Assembly (NCBI GenBank): GCA_963789355.1
Contig: CAWBKK010000010.1
Coordinates: 563,278 to 627,277, forward strand
Reading direction: 5' to 3'
Length of the DNA stretch: 64,000 bases
Source: Gaiellasilicea sp963789355
GTDB lineage: Bacteria; Actinomycetota; Thermoleophilia; Gaiellales; Gaiellaceae
Below, in pieces: positions 41,541 through 50,280 of the stretch. Position numbers and translations under genes: made by a program. The notes under the pieces were generated by a model. The model saw nothing but the letters and a program-made list of their open reading frames with translations. It was not told the DNA's origin and did no database searches. The stretch's first letter is position 1; each line of letters opens with the position of its first letter.

Positions 41541-41586
41541 GCTGCGGACAGGGCCTGGCGCTCCGGGAGGCGGCGCCGGCGGTCCG

Positions 41587-42246
41587 TCAGGTCAGGTGGA
41601 AGTAGAGCGCGTAGAGCAGCTCGACGGCGGGGTTCGAAGCGTGGACGGCGACGTCCGCAGGCACGTCGAGGAGCGCCTCCGAGTAGTTGAAGACGATCTT
41701 CACGCCGGCGTCGATCAGGTCGTCGGCGGCTTGCTGGGCGCTGCTCGCCGGCACGGCGATCACGCCGACGATGATGTTGTTGTCGCGCACCGCCTCCCGT
41801 AGCTGCGCGTACGGCTGCACGGCGAGGTTGCCGATCGAGCGGCCCGCCTTGTCGGGGTCGGTGTCGAGGACGGCGGCGATGTTGATCCCGTGCTCGGCGA
41901 AGATCGGCGAGCTCGCGATCGCCTGGCCGAGGCGGCCGGCGCCGACGAGCGCGATGTTGTGCTGGCCCTGCGTCCGCAGGATCTTGCGGATCTCACCCAG
42001 CAGTCCGTCGATGTTGTAGCCCACGCCGCGCTTGCCGAACTTGCCGAAGCTGGAGAGGTCGCGGCGGATCTGGGTGGCGTTGATGTTCGTGTAGTCCGAG
42101 ATCTCCTGCGAGGAGATCCGGTCCTTGCCCATCTTCTTTGCCTGCGTCAAGACCTGCAAGTAGCGAGAGAGACGCGCTGCAACCCCTACAGTCAACCGAT
42201 CCGCCAACTCGTCCCCTTCGTCTGCTTGTAACAGCCTTCGTGACAT
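41587..42246 (-). CDS. rex: Redox-sensing transcriptional repressor Rex
   Basis: A 219-residue protein with an N-terminal winged helix (RISSQEISDYTNINATQIRRDLSSFGKFGKRGVGYNI, the Rex DNA-reading helix) and an NAD(H)-binding Rossmann domain (IALVGAGRLGQAIA), plus the swapped C-terminal helix (NPAVELLYALYFHL). It represses fermentative or respiratory genes until NADH rises. It is the last gene after gdh and the glutaredoxin-like gene, all on the minus strand. Confidence 0.95.
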   Translation of the reverse strand: MSRRLLQADEGDELADRLTVGVAARLSRYLQVLTQAKKMGKDRISSQEISDYTNINATQIRRDLSSFGKFGKRGVGYNIDGLLGEIRKILRTQGQHNIALVGAGRLGQAIASSPIFAEHGINIAAVLDTDPDKAGRSIGNLAVQPYAQLREAVRDNNIIVGVIAVPASSAQQAADDLIDAGVKIVFNYSEALLDVPADVAVHASNPAVELLYALYFHLT

Positions 42247-42282
42247 TGTGCCCGCGGTCTCCAGCAGGCGCAGAAGGAACCG

Positions 42283-42504
42283 TCAGCGGCAGGCCTTCAG
42301 CCGCTGCCGGAGCGCGTCGGGGTGGACGAAGAACGTGAAGGCTCGCTCGCCGTCGATTTCGACGACCGGAATCGACTCGCGATACGCCCGCTCGAGCTCG
42401 GGGACTCCGCCGATGTCGACGCGCTCGAAGGCGCCCGCGCAGACCTGCTCGACCACCTCGAGCGCCCGCTCGCAGAGGTGGCAGCCCGCGGCGGTGTAGA
42501 GCAC
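42283..42504 (-). CDS. Glutaredoxin-like protein
   Basis: A 73-residue protein with the redox motif GCHLCERA, a cis-Pro segment (SIPVVEIDG) and a C-terminal helix, the minimal glutaredoxin-like fold common upstream of rex in actinobacteria. GTG 42504 begins four bases after the gdh stop. The dithiol CHLC differs from the classical CPYC. Confidence 0.82.
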   Translation of the reverse strand: MLYTAAGCHLCERALEVVEQVCAGAFERVDIGGVPELERAYRESIPVVEIDGERAFTFFVHPDALRQRLKACR

Positions 42505-42508
42505 GACT

Positions 42509-43780
42509 CTAGGGATAGAGACCCCGTGTCACGGTCGCCTCGGCGACGCGGCGAACTCCCAGCCCGTAGGCGGCCATCCGCATGCTCGTTCCGTGCTGCT
42601 TCTGGGTCGCCAACGTCTCCTGGTAGGCGCGGGTGACGATGTCGTCGAGCCGCTGGTTGACCTCCTGCTCCTTCCAGAAGTACTCCTGCAGCCCTTGCAC
42701 CCACTCGAAGTAGGAGACGACGACCCCGCCCGCGTTGGCAAGGACGTCCGGGAGGACGAGGATGCCGCGATCCTCGAGGATCTCGTCCGCTGCAGGCGTC
42801 ACCGGCCCGTTCGCCCCTTCGCAGACGATTCGAGTCTTCACGTTCGACGCGTTCTCGGCGCTGATCACCTGCTCGAGCGCGCACGGTGCGAGCACGTCGC
42901 ACTCGAGGACGAGCAGCTCCTCGTTCGTGATCGCGTCGGCGGCCGGGTACGCCTCCAGCGTCCCGTGCTCGGCCTTCCAGGCCAGGACCGACGGAATGTC
43001 GAGCCCGGCCGGGGCGTGCAGGCCGCCGCTGGAGTCGGAGACGGCAAGCACGATGGCGCCCTTCTCGTGCAGCAGGCGTGCGAGATTGCGGCCGACGTTG
43101 CCGAAGCCCTGGACGGCCACGCGGAGCCCTTCGATCGCCTTGTCCTCCTCCGCGAGCGCGTCCGCGATCACATAGAGGGCGCCGCGTGCCGTCGCCTCTT
43201 CGCGGCCGAGCGAACCACCGATTGCGAGCGGCTTGCCGGTGACGACGCCGAGCACGGAATGTCCCTTGTTCATCGAGTAGGTGTCGAAGATCCACGCCAT
43301 CACGCTCGCGTCGGTGCCGACGTCGGGCGCGGGGATGTCCTTCTCCGGGCCGATCTCGTTGATGATCTCGCTCGTGTAGCGGCGCGTCAGGCGCTCGAGC
43401 TCGCCGCGCGAGAGCTGCTTCGGGTCGCAGACGACTCCACCTTTCGCGCCGCCGAACGGGAGCCCCATCAGCGCGCACTTCCATGTCATCCACATCGCGA
43501 GCGCCTTCACCTCGTCGCGCGTGACCGCCGGGTGGTAGCGGATGCCGCCCTTCGAGGGCCCGCGAGCGATGTTGTGGGTGACCCGGTGGCCCCGGAAGAC
43601 ACCCACCGAGCCGTCGTCCATCGTCACCGGGATCGAGACCTCGACCGCCTTCTTGCACTTCTCGAGCACGGCGATCAGGTTCGGGTCGATCGCGAAGGTC
43701 CGCCCGACGCTGCGGAGCTGCTGGCGTGCGAGCTCGAGCGGATTCTCGCGCAGATGTGTGCGGGCTTCGGCGGTGGACAA
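42509..43780 (-). CDS. Glu/Leu/Phe/Val dehydrogenase (glutamate dehydrogenase type)
   Basis: The 423 residues match hexameric glutamate dehydrogenases: RVTHNIARGPSKGGIRYHPAVTRDEVKALA with the catalytic Lys region (MTWKCALMGLPFGGAKGGV), PAPDVGTDASVMAWIFD, the NAD(P) loop VAVQGFGNVGRNLA, and EGANGPVTPAAD. It interconverts glutamate with 2-oxoglutarate and ammonia. The start codon is TTG 43780, 27 nt after the subtilase stop. Cofactor preference cannot be fixed by eye. Confidence 0.92.
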   Translation of the reverse strand: MSTAEARTHLRENPLELARQQLRSVGRTFAIDPNLIAVLEKCKKAVEVSIPVTMDDGSVGVFRGHRVTHNIARGPSKGGIRYHPAVTRDEVKALAMWMTWKCALMGLPFGGAKGGVVCDPKQLSRGELERLTRRYTSEIINEIGPEKDIPAPDVGTDASVMAWIFDTYSMNKGHSVLGVVTGKPLAIGGSLGREEATARGALYVIADALAEEDKAIEGLRVAVQGFGNVGRNLARLLHEKGAIVLAVSDSSGGLHAPAGLDIPSVLAWKAEHGTLEAYPAADAITNEELLVLECDVLAPCALEQVISAENASNVKTRIVCEGANGPVTPAADEILEDRGILVLPDVLANAGGVVVSYFEWVQGLQEYFWKEQEVNQRLDDIVTRAYQETLATQKQHGTSMRMAAYGLGVRRVAEATVTRGLYP

Positions 43781-43807
43781 GGCCGCGCGGGAGTCTACCC
43801 CGCCTCG

Positions 43808-46366
43808 TCAGCGAATCCGGAAGGTGACGGTCTCGGCTTCGGACGGCCCGTCGGGCGGCACGGCGAGCACCCGTAGGCGGTAGGCGCCCTTCGCGAGCGC
43901 GCCCCCGCGCGGGCCGCGGCCGGTAAGGCCGAAGGCATACCGCCCGGGCAGGACGTCTCGCAAGCGCGCCACCAGACCGACTTGCCTGCCGCCCCGCCAG
44001 AGCTCGACGTCGAGCCGGGAGACGGGTCGGAGCTGGCGCCGTCCCGCAAGGTCGCGCACCTGTCCTGCCTGAACGGTCAGCACGGCCGGCGCCCGGTCGG
44101 AGGCGCGGAAGGAGCGGGTCGAGAGGCTGACGTTGCCGATCAGCGCCGAGCCCTGGAAAGGCAGCGCAACCGCCCACGGGACGACGACGCGGCCGCCGCC
44201 CGCGACCTCGAGTCGGGCCCGGCCCTGAATCGCGCCGACGCGCCGCGGTAGGAAGGTCAGACGCGCGGTCAGCTTCACCCGGGCGCTCGCGCCGGGAGCG
44301 AGGCGCACGCGGGCGGGAGTGGCCGTGACGGAGACGCCTGCGATCGCTTCCGTCGCGGCTGCGACGCCGACGCTGATCCGCCGCGAGGAGACGTTCCGGA
44401 TCGTGATCCGTCGCACAGCGTTCCAGCCCGCCTTGTCGGCGGCGCCGAAGCCCACGGTCGCCGGGTCCGAGACGACCTCTGCGGCGGCGGCAGCAAGTGA
44501 ATCGAGCGCGCCGGCGCCCTGGGCGGCAACCGGGCTGCCCGCCGCGGGGACGCTAGTCCCGACGAGGGCGCCCTTCAGCGCGGTCGCGTCGAGCTCGGGA
44601 CGCGCCTGCGCCAGCGCGACGGCTGCGCCTCCGGCCAGCGCGGTGGCGGCACTCGTGCCGCTGATCGTGGCGTAGCGCGCGGTGCGATCGGCGTTCCGGC
44701 CGGGGTCGGCCGTGACGAGCTCGACTCCCGGCGCGGCCACCTCGGGCTTGATCCCGCCTCCGAACGCGAGCCCCTGCGACGAGAACGGAGCGATCGACGC
44801 TCGGCGCTCGTTCGTCCGCCGACCCGGTGCGCCCAGCGAGACGTGCACGTCGGTGCCGCGGGCGAGCGCGGAGCGCACCGCCGCCGCGGCCTCCCGCGGG
44901 ATCCCGATCACGGGAACGTCGAGCCGGTCGTCGAGCCCGAGCGCGCCGGCAGGGACGACGCCGTCAACGAGGATCGCGGCGGTCCCGGCAAGCGCGGCCG
45001 AGCGCGCCTCGTCGACCGGCGCAGAGGTGCGCGCGAGGAGCGTCGCCCGGCCCGCGACGAGGCTGTAGCCCTCGTCGTCGAAGTAGCGGGCGAGTGGCGT
45101 CCCGCGCGGCCCGTCGGCCGCGTCGCGTCGTGGTCGAACAACTGTCAAGGCCAGGGGTCCGCGCGGCGCGGCGGAACCCGCCAACGCGACCTCACGGTCG
45201 AGCAGCATCTGCAGGCCGGCCCGCACGATCACGCGAACGGTGGCGGTGTCGTCGCGAAGGTCCGCCGCGGCGACTGTGAGCGCGTCCGGGGCGCCGCCGG
45301 GGCCGCCGATGCTGCCGTAGTTCGGGCCGGCCGGCCCCTCGTTGCCCGCGGGCACGACGACGAGCGTGTCCAGCTGCGCCGCACCCTCGACCGCCCGCGC
45401 GATCGGCCCGTCCGGGAACGACGCGAACGGCTCGGTCACGCCGACGACGGCCACACGGGCGCCGTCGAGCACATCGCCGTCCGCGTCGGGATCGACGGCG
45501 CGCTCGATCCCCGCGAGGAGCTGGTCGGTGCGGCCATAGGTGGCGAATCCGCCCTCGGCGCTGGGCTGCCACCCGGCGACGCGAATCGGCAGGATCGTCG
45601 CGGCCGGGACGACACCGTGGGTTCCACCCGGCCCGCCGCTGCCCGCGATCAGGCCGGCCAGCTGAGTGCCGTGCCGCTCGAGCCGGGTCGGCTCGTCCGG
45701 ATGGGCGCGCGCGATCGCACGCCGCTCCGGGTCGAGCATGTCGAGACCTTCGAGCAGCCGCTCGCGGATGAAGGGATGCGTGATGTCGACGCCGGTGTCG
45801 AGGAGCGCGACCGTGATCCCGCTGCCGTCGAAGCCCGGGATTCCCAGCTCGGCCCGCCGGCCCGCACCCGGAGCGAACGCGGCCCCGCGCAGCTCCGCCG
45901 CCGAGAGAGCGGCCGGGTAGGCCGCCCGGACCGGGTAGACGCCGAGAACATCCACGTCCCGCTCCAGGAGCGCGAGCGCGCGCGCGTCGATCGCCGCGGC
46001 GAAGCCGTTGAACGTGCGCGTATAGACGAAGTCCGGCACGAGCTGGATCCCCTCGCGGGAGAGCCGCGCGGCGATCTGCTTCTGGGCCGCGAGCGCTCCC
46101 GCGGTCCACTGCCGCATAGCCGACTCGGTCGCCGTACCGCCCGCCTCGGCCATTCGGTCGGCGAGCGATGCGCTCTTGAGTACGACGATCATCCGCTGCC
46201 CGATCGCAATCGGGGCGCGATCGCCGTCGACGAACCCGCGCCACGCGGCTGCGCCCTCCTCGGGGGCGGCCGGCGGCTGCGCCCCCTGGCCGCCGCCGGC
46301 TGCCAGCAGCGCGACCGCGATCGCCAGGCCCGCGGCCAAGCTGCGGCGGTCAGGCCCGCGATGCAT
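43808..46366 (-). CDS. Secreted subtilisin-like (S8) serine peptidase, second type
   Basis: A protein of about 852 residues with a signal peptide (SLAAGLAIAVALLAAGGGQGAQ), a propeptide-like domain (about 55-150) and a catalytic domain with Asp in ITVALLDTGVDITHPF, His in LERHGTQLAGLIAG and Ser in ISGTSAATALAGG, a PA-like insert, then Ig-like beta domains. Catalytic Ser context (SAATA) differs from the SMASPHVAG of the other subtilase, so the two are not recent duplicates. ATG 46366 is used; ATG 46381 is also possible. Both overlap the tsaD end. Confidence 0.9.
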   Translation of the reverse strand: MHRGPDRRSLAAGLAIAVALLAAGGGQGAQPPAAPEEGAAAWRGFVDGDRAPIAIGQRMIVVLKSASLADRMAEAGGTATESAMRQWTAGALAAQKQIAARLSREGIQLVPDFVYTRTFNGFAAAIDARALALLERDVDVLGVYPVRAAYPAALSAAELRGAAFAPGAGRRAELGIPGFDGSGITVALLDTGVDITHPFIRERLLEGLDMLDPERRAIARAHPDEPTRLERHGTQLAGLIAGSGGPGGTHGVVPAATILPIRVAGWQPSAEGGFATYGRTDQLLAGIERAVDPDADGDVLDGARVAVVGVTEPFASFPDGPIARAVEGAAQLDTLVVVPAGNEGPAGPNYGSIGGPGGAPDALTVAAADLRDDTATVRVIVRAGLQMLLDREVALAGSAAPRGPLALTVVRPRRDAADGPRGTPLARYFDDEGYSLVAGRATLLARTSAPVDEARSAALAGTAAILVDGVVPAGALGLDDRLDVPVIGIPREAAAAVRSALARGTDVHVSLGAPGRRTNERRASIAPFSSQGLAFGGGIKPEVAAPGVELVTADPGRNADRTARYATISGTSAATALAGGAAVALAQARPELDATALKGALVGTSVPAAGSPVAAQGAGALDSLAAAAAEVVSDPATVGFGAADKAGWNAVRRITIRNVSSRRISVGVAAATEAIAGVSVTATPARVRLAPGASARVKLTARLTFLPRRVGAIQGRARLEVAGGGRVVVPWAVALPFQGSALIGNVSLSTRSFRASDRAPAVLTVQAGQVRDLAGRRQLRPVSRLDVELWRGGRQVGLVARLRDVLPGRYAFGLTGRGPRGGALAKGAYRLRVLAVPPDGPSEAETVTFRIR

Positions 46367-47312
46367 ACGCGTCGAGATCAAGGTAACGAGGATAGGGAAG
46401 GCGCCTGCCGTAGCGGCCCGCTGACGCGATCATCGCCGCATTGTCCGTGCACAGCTCGAGCGGGGCGAAGCGCGCGCCCGGAAGCGACTCGCGCAGCTCG
46501 GAGTTCGCTGCGACGCCGCCGACGACCGCGATCTGCTCGTGATTCTCCTGCTCTGCCGCCGCCCGGGTCCGCTCCACGAGCGCGCGAACGATCGCGCGCT
46601 GATACGAGGCGGCCAGGTCCGCCTTGCGCGCCTCGGCCTCGTCGCCGAGGTCGCGGAGGGTGTAGAGGAGCGCGGTCTTCACGCCCGAGAACGAGAAGTC
46701 GAGCCCGTCGAGGCGCGCGACCGGGAAGGAAAACGCGTCGGGGTCGCCTTCGCGCGCGAGCCGGTCGATCTCGCGGCCACCCGGGTAGCCGAGCCCGAGG
46801 AGGCGCGCACCCTTGTCGAACGCCTCCCCCGCAGCGTCGTCGATGGAGGTGCCGAGGACCGTGTAGCTCCCGTGCTCGCGGACATCGAGCAGGAGCGTGT
46901 GCCCGCCGCTCGCGAGCAGGCAGAGAAAGGGCGGCTCGACCGGGTCGGGCCCGAGGAAGAGCGAGGCGACGTGGCCGTGCAGGTGGTCGACCGGCGCGAG
47001 CGGGAGCCCGCGGGCCCACGCGAGCGCCTTCGCGGCCGAAACGCCGACGAGGAGCGCACCGATCAGGCCGGGCCCCTGCGTGACCGCGATCGTGTCGACG
47101 TCGTCGAGCGTCGCGCCCGCGTCGCCGAGCGCCTCGCGCACGACGGGCGAGACGAGCTCGAGGTGCCGCCGGGACGCGACCTCGGGGACGACGCCGCCGT
47201 AGCGGGCGTGGAGGTCGGCCTGCGAGGAGACGACGTTCGCGCGGATCTCGCCCGTTTCGGTGACCAGCGCCGCCGCGGTCTCGTCGCACGACGTCTCGAG
47301 GCCCAGGATCAT
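46350..47312 (-). CDS. tsaD: tRNA N6-threonylcarbamoyladenosine transferase TsaD
   Basis: The 320 residues carry the Kae1/TsaD signatures: MILGLETSCDETAAALV, VVPEVASRRHLELV, VDHLHGHVASLFL (metal His pair), PFLCLLASGGHTLLL and CTDNAAMIA with the metal Asp. It transfers the threonylcarbamoyl group to A37 of ANN-decoding tRNAs together with TsaB and TsaE, both encoded upstream. ATG 47312 is in an ATGA overlap with rimI. The frame is open well upstream, but that part is antisense or shadow. Confidence 0.97.
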   Translation of the reverse strand: MILGLETSCDETAAALVTETGEIRANVVSSQADLHARYGGVVPEVASRRHLELVSPVVREALGDAGATLDDVDTIAVTQGPGLIGALLVGVSAAKALAWARGLPLAPVDHLHGHVASLFLGPDPVEPPFLCLLASGGHTLLLDVREHGSYTVLGTSIDDAAGEAFDKGARLLGLGYPGGREIDRLAREGDPDAFSFPVARLDGLDFSFSGVKTALLYTLRDLGDEAEARKADLAASYQRAIVRALVERTRAAAEQENHEQIAVVGGVAANSELRESLPGARFAPLELCTDNAAMIASAGRYGRRLPYPRYLDLDAYASRA

Positions 47313-47803
47313 CCGGCCTCGGCCTGCTCGTGCTCTGCTTTCTGATCGGGGACGGGGTCGCGCCACATGATCAGCGCGTCCTCGCGGTTGTCCGTGTAGT
47401 AGCCGCGCCGAACGCCGCGGGCGACGAAGCCGAGTCCTTCGTAGAGCTTGATCGCTCCCTCGTTCGAGACGCGCACCTCGAGCGTGTAGCCGCGCCGCTC
47501 GTCCGCCGAGGTCACGTCGAACAGCTGCTCGAGCAGCGCCTTCGCGATCCCGCGGCGGCGATACGCGGACGTGACTGCGACGTTCATCACGTGCCACGCG
47601 TCCACGTAGCGCGAGATCACGAGGTAGCCGACGAGGACGCCCGTTCCGCGGTCGAAGGCGCCGAGCGAGAGGGAGCTCGGCTTGGCCAGCTCGCCCGCGA
47701 ACATCGAACGCGACCAGGGCGTCGGATACGACTCGCGCTCGATCCGCTCGATCTCGTTCAGGTCGTGCAGCTCGAGCTTGCGCAGCTCGAGGTCGGTGCT
47801 CAC
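47309..47803 (-). CDS. rimI: Ribosomal protein S18-alanine N-acetyltransferase RimI
   Basis: A 164-residue GNAT protein with LRKLELHDLNEIERIERESYPTPWSRSMF, the RimI start, and NVAVTSAYRRRGIAKALLEQLF, the acetyl-CoA loop. VRVSNEGAIKLYEGLGFVARGVRRGYY is the C-terminal hallmark. Its position between tsaB and tsaD is the standard order of the t6A cluster. GTG 47803 lies in a GTGA overlap with tsaB. Confidence 0.93.
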   Translation of the reverse strand: MSTDLELRKLELHDLNEIERIERESYPTPWSRSMFAGELAKPSSLSLGAFDRGTGVLVGYLVISRYVDAWHVMNVAVTSAYRRRGIAKALLEQLFDVTSADERRGYTLEVRVSNEGAIKLYEGLGFVARGVRRGYYTDNREDALIMWRDPVPDQKAEHEQAEAG

Positions 47804-48390
47804 CGCGACGCCTCGACGGCGTCCGGGACGCGGACGTAGAGCGGCTCGACGAGCTCGACGGGACCGAAGGCGGTTGCGAGATCGGCATGAAACCGCGCCC
47901 GTGGCAGGTGGCGCTCGTCGTCGTCCGGCGGCACCTCCGCCCCGGCCTGCTCGAAGACGTCGCGGTACCGGATCGCTCCGTCGCCGACGTAGATCGAACC
48001 CAGCTCGACCTCCAGCTCGGCCGGAGCGATCGCGCTCGGGCCGAGAACGAACACCTCGCGGCGCTTTGCGTCGATAACCGGGATCGCGCCGGGAGCGCCC
48101 GCCGCGAGGGCGTCGAGCGTGGAAACGCCCGCGGCGGGAACGTCGAGCGCGAGCGCGAGCCCGCGCGCGACGGCGAGCCCGATCCTGATCCCGGTGAAGC
48201 TGCCGGGCCCGATCCCGACCGCGAGCGCAGCGACGTCGCGGGGTTGCGCGCTCGCCTGACGGATCAGCGCGTCCACGTCGGCGAGCAGCGTCGATGCCCG
48301 CGACACCCGCTCGCCGAGCACCTCCCCGTCGTCGACGAGGGCGCTCGTGGCGTGGTCAGTCGCGGTGTCGAAGGCCAGGATCAGCGGCAT
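47800..48390 (-). CDS. tsaB: t6A biosynthesis protein TsaB
   Basis: The 196-residue protein has the ASKHA-type start MPLILAFDTATDHATSALV and the TsaB motif ALAVGIGPGSFTGIRIGLAVARGLALAL. It is the non-catalytic partner that dimerises with TsaD. The start is ATG 48390; a GTG lies directly before it. It overlaps the end of tsaE by 35 nt. Confidence 0.95.
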   Translation of the reverse strand: MPLILAFDTATDHATSALVDDGEVLGERVSRASTLLADVDALIRQASAQPRDVAALAVGIGPGSFTGIRIGLAVARGLALALDVPAAGVSTLDALAAGAPGAIPVIDAKRREVFVLGPSAIAPAELEVELGSIYVGDGAIRYRDVFEQAGAEVPPDDDERHLPRARFHADLATAFGPVELVEPLYVRVPDAVEASR

Positions 48391-48811
48391 CACCCAAGGT
48401 TACGTCGCCTTCGATCACGACTCGCCGGCTTTGCTCGTCGACGTGCTCGAGGCGGACTGCGGCTCGCACCGGCGGCAGCCCCGCACCCGCCGCTTCGGGC
48501 CACTCGACGAAGACGATCGCATCCTCGAAGTACGGCTCCAGGTCACCCCATTCAGCGGCCGAGACGGCGGTGAACCGGTACAGGTCGAGGTGGGACACGC
48601 TCGGATCGCCCTCGTAGCGGTGGCCGATCGTGTAGGTGGGGCTCGTCACCGGAGCGGTGACGCCGAGCGCGCGGCAGGCGCCGCGGACGAAGGTCGTCTT
48701 CCCGGCGCCGAGCTCGCCGGAGACCGTGACGAGATCGCCCGGCGCGAGCGTGCGTCCAAGCCGCGCGCCGATCTCCTCCGTCTCGTCAGAAGAGGCCGAG
48801 CTGAACAGCAA
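48356..48811 (-). CDS. tsaE: t6A biosynthesis ATPase TsaE
   Basis: A 151-residue P-loop protein: VTVSGELGAGKTTFVRGACRALG (Walker A), SPTYTIGHRYEG (the TsaE SPT[FY] motif), HLDLYRF and VFVEWPE. TsaE powers the TsaB-TsaD cycle. The start is TTG 48811, which overlaps the uracil-DNA glycosylase gene by 26 nt. Confidence 0.93.
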   Translation of the reverse strand: MLFSSASSDETEEIGARLGRTLAPGDLVTVSGELGAGKTTFVRGACRALGVTAPVTSPTYTIGHRYEGDPSVSHLDLYRFTAVSAAEWGDLEPYFEDAIVFVEWPEAAGAGLPPVRAAVRLEHVDEQSRRVVIEGDVTLGDAADPGLRHRD

Positions 48812-49442
48812 GCTCCGGCACCTCGATCGGCTCCGCCTCGACCGGGCGCTCCGGCTCGACGTGCTCCGGAACGACGGTCGTCCGCCCGAGCAGCTCCGGA
48901 ACGCGGGCGAAGTCCTCCTCCAGGACCGACAGCATCGAGCGCGTGTACAGAGCGGCAGCTGGGTGGTAGAGCGGATAGAGCGTCACCTCGTTGCCACCGA
49001 GCGTCACCTGCTGCGGGATTCCGTGGACACGCGTGATCCCGGTCGGCTTGCCGGAGAGGAGCTTGGTCGCGAAGTTGCCGAGCGTCGCGACCAGCGTCGG
49101 CCGGATCAGCTCGATCTGGCGGAAGAGGTGCGACTCGCAGGCCTCGATCTCCTCCGGCTGCGGGTCGCGGTTTCCAGGCGGCCTGCACTTGAGCACGTTC
49201 GCGATGTAGACGTCGGCACGGGAGAGGCCGATCCCGTTCAGCAGCGTCTCGAGGAGCTTCCCGGCCTGCCCGACGAAGGGGACGCCGTTCTTGTCCTCGT
49301 GGAAGCCGGGCGCCTCGCCGACGAACATCAGCTCCGCGTTCGGGTCGCCGGAGCCGAAGACGACCTGCGTCCGCGTCGCCGCGAGCGGGCAGCGGGTGCA
49401 GGTGCTCGTCGCTTCTTCGTAGGAGAGCAGGAGGTCGCTCAC
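48786..49442 (-). CDS. Uracil-DNA glycosylase, family 4 (Fe-S type)
   Basis: The 218 residues include TRCPLAATRTQVVFGSGDPNAELMFVGEAPGFHEDKNGVPFVGQAG, with the family 4 Fe-S cysteines (CTRCPL, then VLKCRPPGNRDPQPEEIEAC) and the catalytic GEAPG motif, and YPLYHPAAALY for the uracil-pocket His. It removes uracil from DNA. It is the first gene of the t6A operon. Confidence 0.93.
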   Translation of the reverse strand: MSDLLLSYEEATSTCTRCPLAATRTQVVFGSGDPNAELMFVGEAPGFHEDKNGVPFVGQAGKLLETLLNGIGLSRADVYIANVLKCRPPGNRDPQPEEIEACESHLFRQIELIRPTLVATLGNFATKLLSGKPTGITRVHGIPQQVTLGGNEVTLYPLYHPAAALYTRSMLSVLEEDFARVPELLGRTTVVPEHVEPERPVEAEPIEVPELAVQLGLF

Positions 49443-49472
49443 GGCGGTGAGTCTACGCCCGGGGCAGGACGG

Positions 49473-49679
49473 TCAACCGCAGCCGCAGCCGCCGCCGCAA
49501 CACCCGCCGCCCCCGCCGAACTTGGGCTGGGCGCTGCTGCCTGCAACCGCAAAGCTGGAGAACTGCTTGAGGACGTTCCCGGCCCCGCATTCGGGACATG
49601 CAACCGCCTGCTCCGCGTTCCGGACGAGCTCCTCGAAGTGCGACTCGCACTCCATGCACGCGTACTCGTAGATCGGCAT
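49473..49679 (-). CDS. FmdB-type zinc ribbon protein
   Basis: A 68-residue protein beginning MPIYEYACMECESHFE, with a second pair CPECGAG, the FmdB regulatory ribbon. The tail is Gly/Cys-rich (GGGGGCCGGGCGCG) and may bind further metal. Its ATG shares two bases with the first possible ATG of the divergent acetyltransferase gene. Confidence 0.88.
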   Translation of the reverse strand: MPIYEYACMECESHFEELVRNAEQAVACPECGAGNVLKQFSSFAVAGSSAQPKFGGGGGCCGGGCGCG

Positions 49680-49692
49680 GCTCAGAAGTCTA

Positions 49693-50280
49693 GTGACCTG
49701 GACGACACCGACGCTCAGCGGCGAGCTCGTGCGGCTCGAGCCGATCTCGCTCGCGCACGAGGACGGGCTCTGGGAGGCGTCTCGGGATCCGCGGACGTGG
49801 CAGTGGCTCAGCGTCCACCAGCCACGAACGCGCGAGCAGATGCGTGCCTATCTCGACGACGCGCTTGCGAACCAGGCGGACGGGACGGAGCTGCCGCTCG
49901 TCACCGTCCGCCGAGAGGACGGACGCGTCGTCGGCAGCACCCGCTACCTCGCGCTGCGCCCCGAGCATCGAAGCGTCGAGATCGGCTGGACGTGGCTTAC
50001 CCCGGAGACCTGGGGCTCGGGCATCAACGTCGAAGCGAAGCTGCTGATGCTCGAGCACGCGTTCGAAACGCTCGGGTGTCTCCGCGTCGAGCTGAAGACG
50101 GACGCGCGCAACGAGCGGTCGCGTGGCGCGATGGCCGCGCTGCCGGCGCAGTTCGAGGGCGTCCACCGGAAGTCGATGCTCGTCCGGGGCGGCCAGCGGC
50201 GCGACTCGGCCTGGTACAGCGTGATCGACGACGAGTGGCCGGAGGTGCGGGCGAACCTCCTACGCCGGCTCGGGCGCTGA
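49693..50280 (+). CDS. GNAT acetyltransferase (RimJ/RimL-like)
   Basis: The 195 residues match the RimJ/RimL subgroup: LSGELVRLEPISLAHEDGLWEA, VVGSTRYLALRPEHRSVEIGWTWLTPETWGSGIN and LETLGCLRVELKTDARNERSRGAM-type segments. GTG 49693 with AGAAG upstream is chosen; ATG 49678 would overlap the start codon of the divergent fmdB-like gene. Acceptor unknown. Confidence 0.85.
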   Translation: MTWTTPTLSGELVRLEPISLAHEDGLWEASRDPRTWQWLSVHQPRTREQMRAYLDDALANQADGTELPLVTVRREDGRVVGSTRYLALRPEHRSVEIGWTWLTPETWGSGINVEAKLLMLEHAFETLGCLRVELKTDARNERSRGAMAALPAQFEGVHRKSMLVRGGQRRDSAWYSVIDDEWPEVRANLLRRLGR

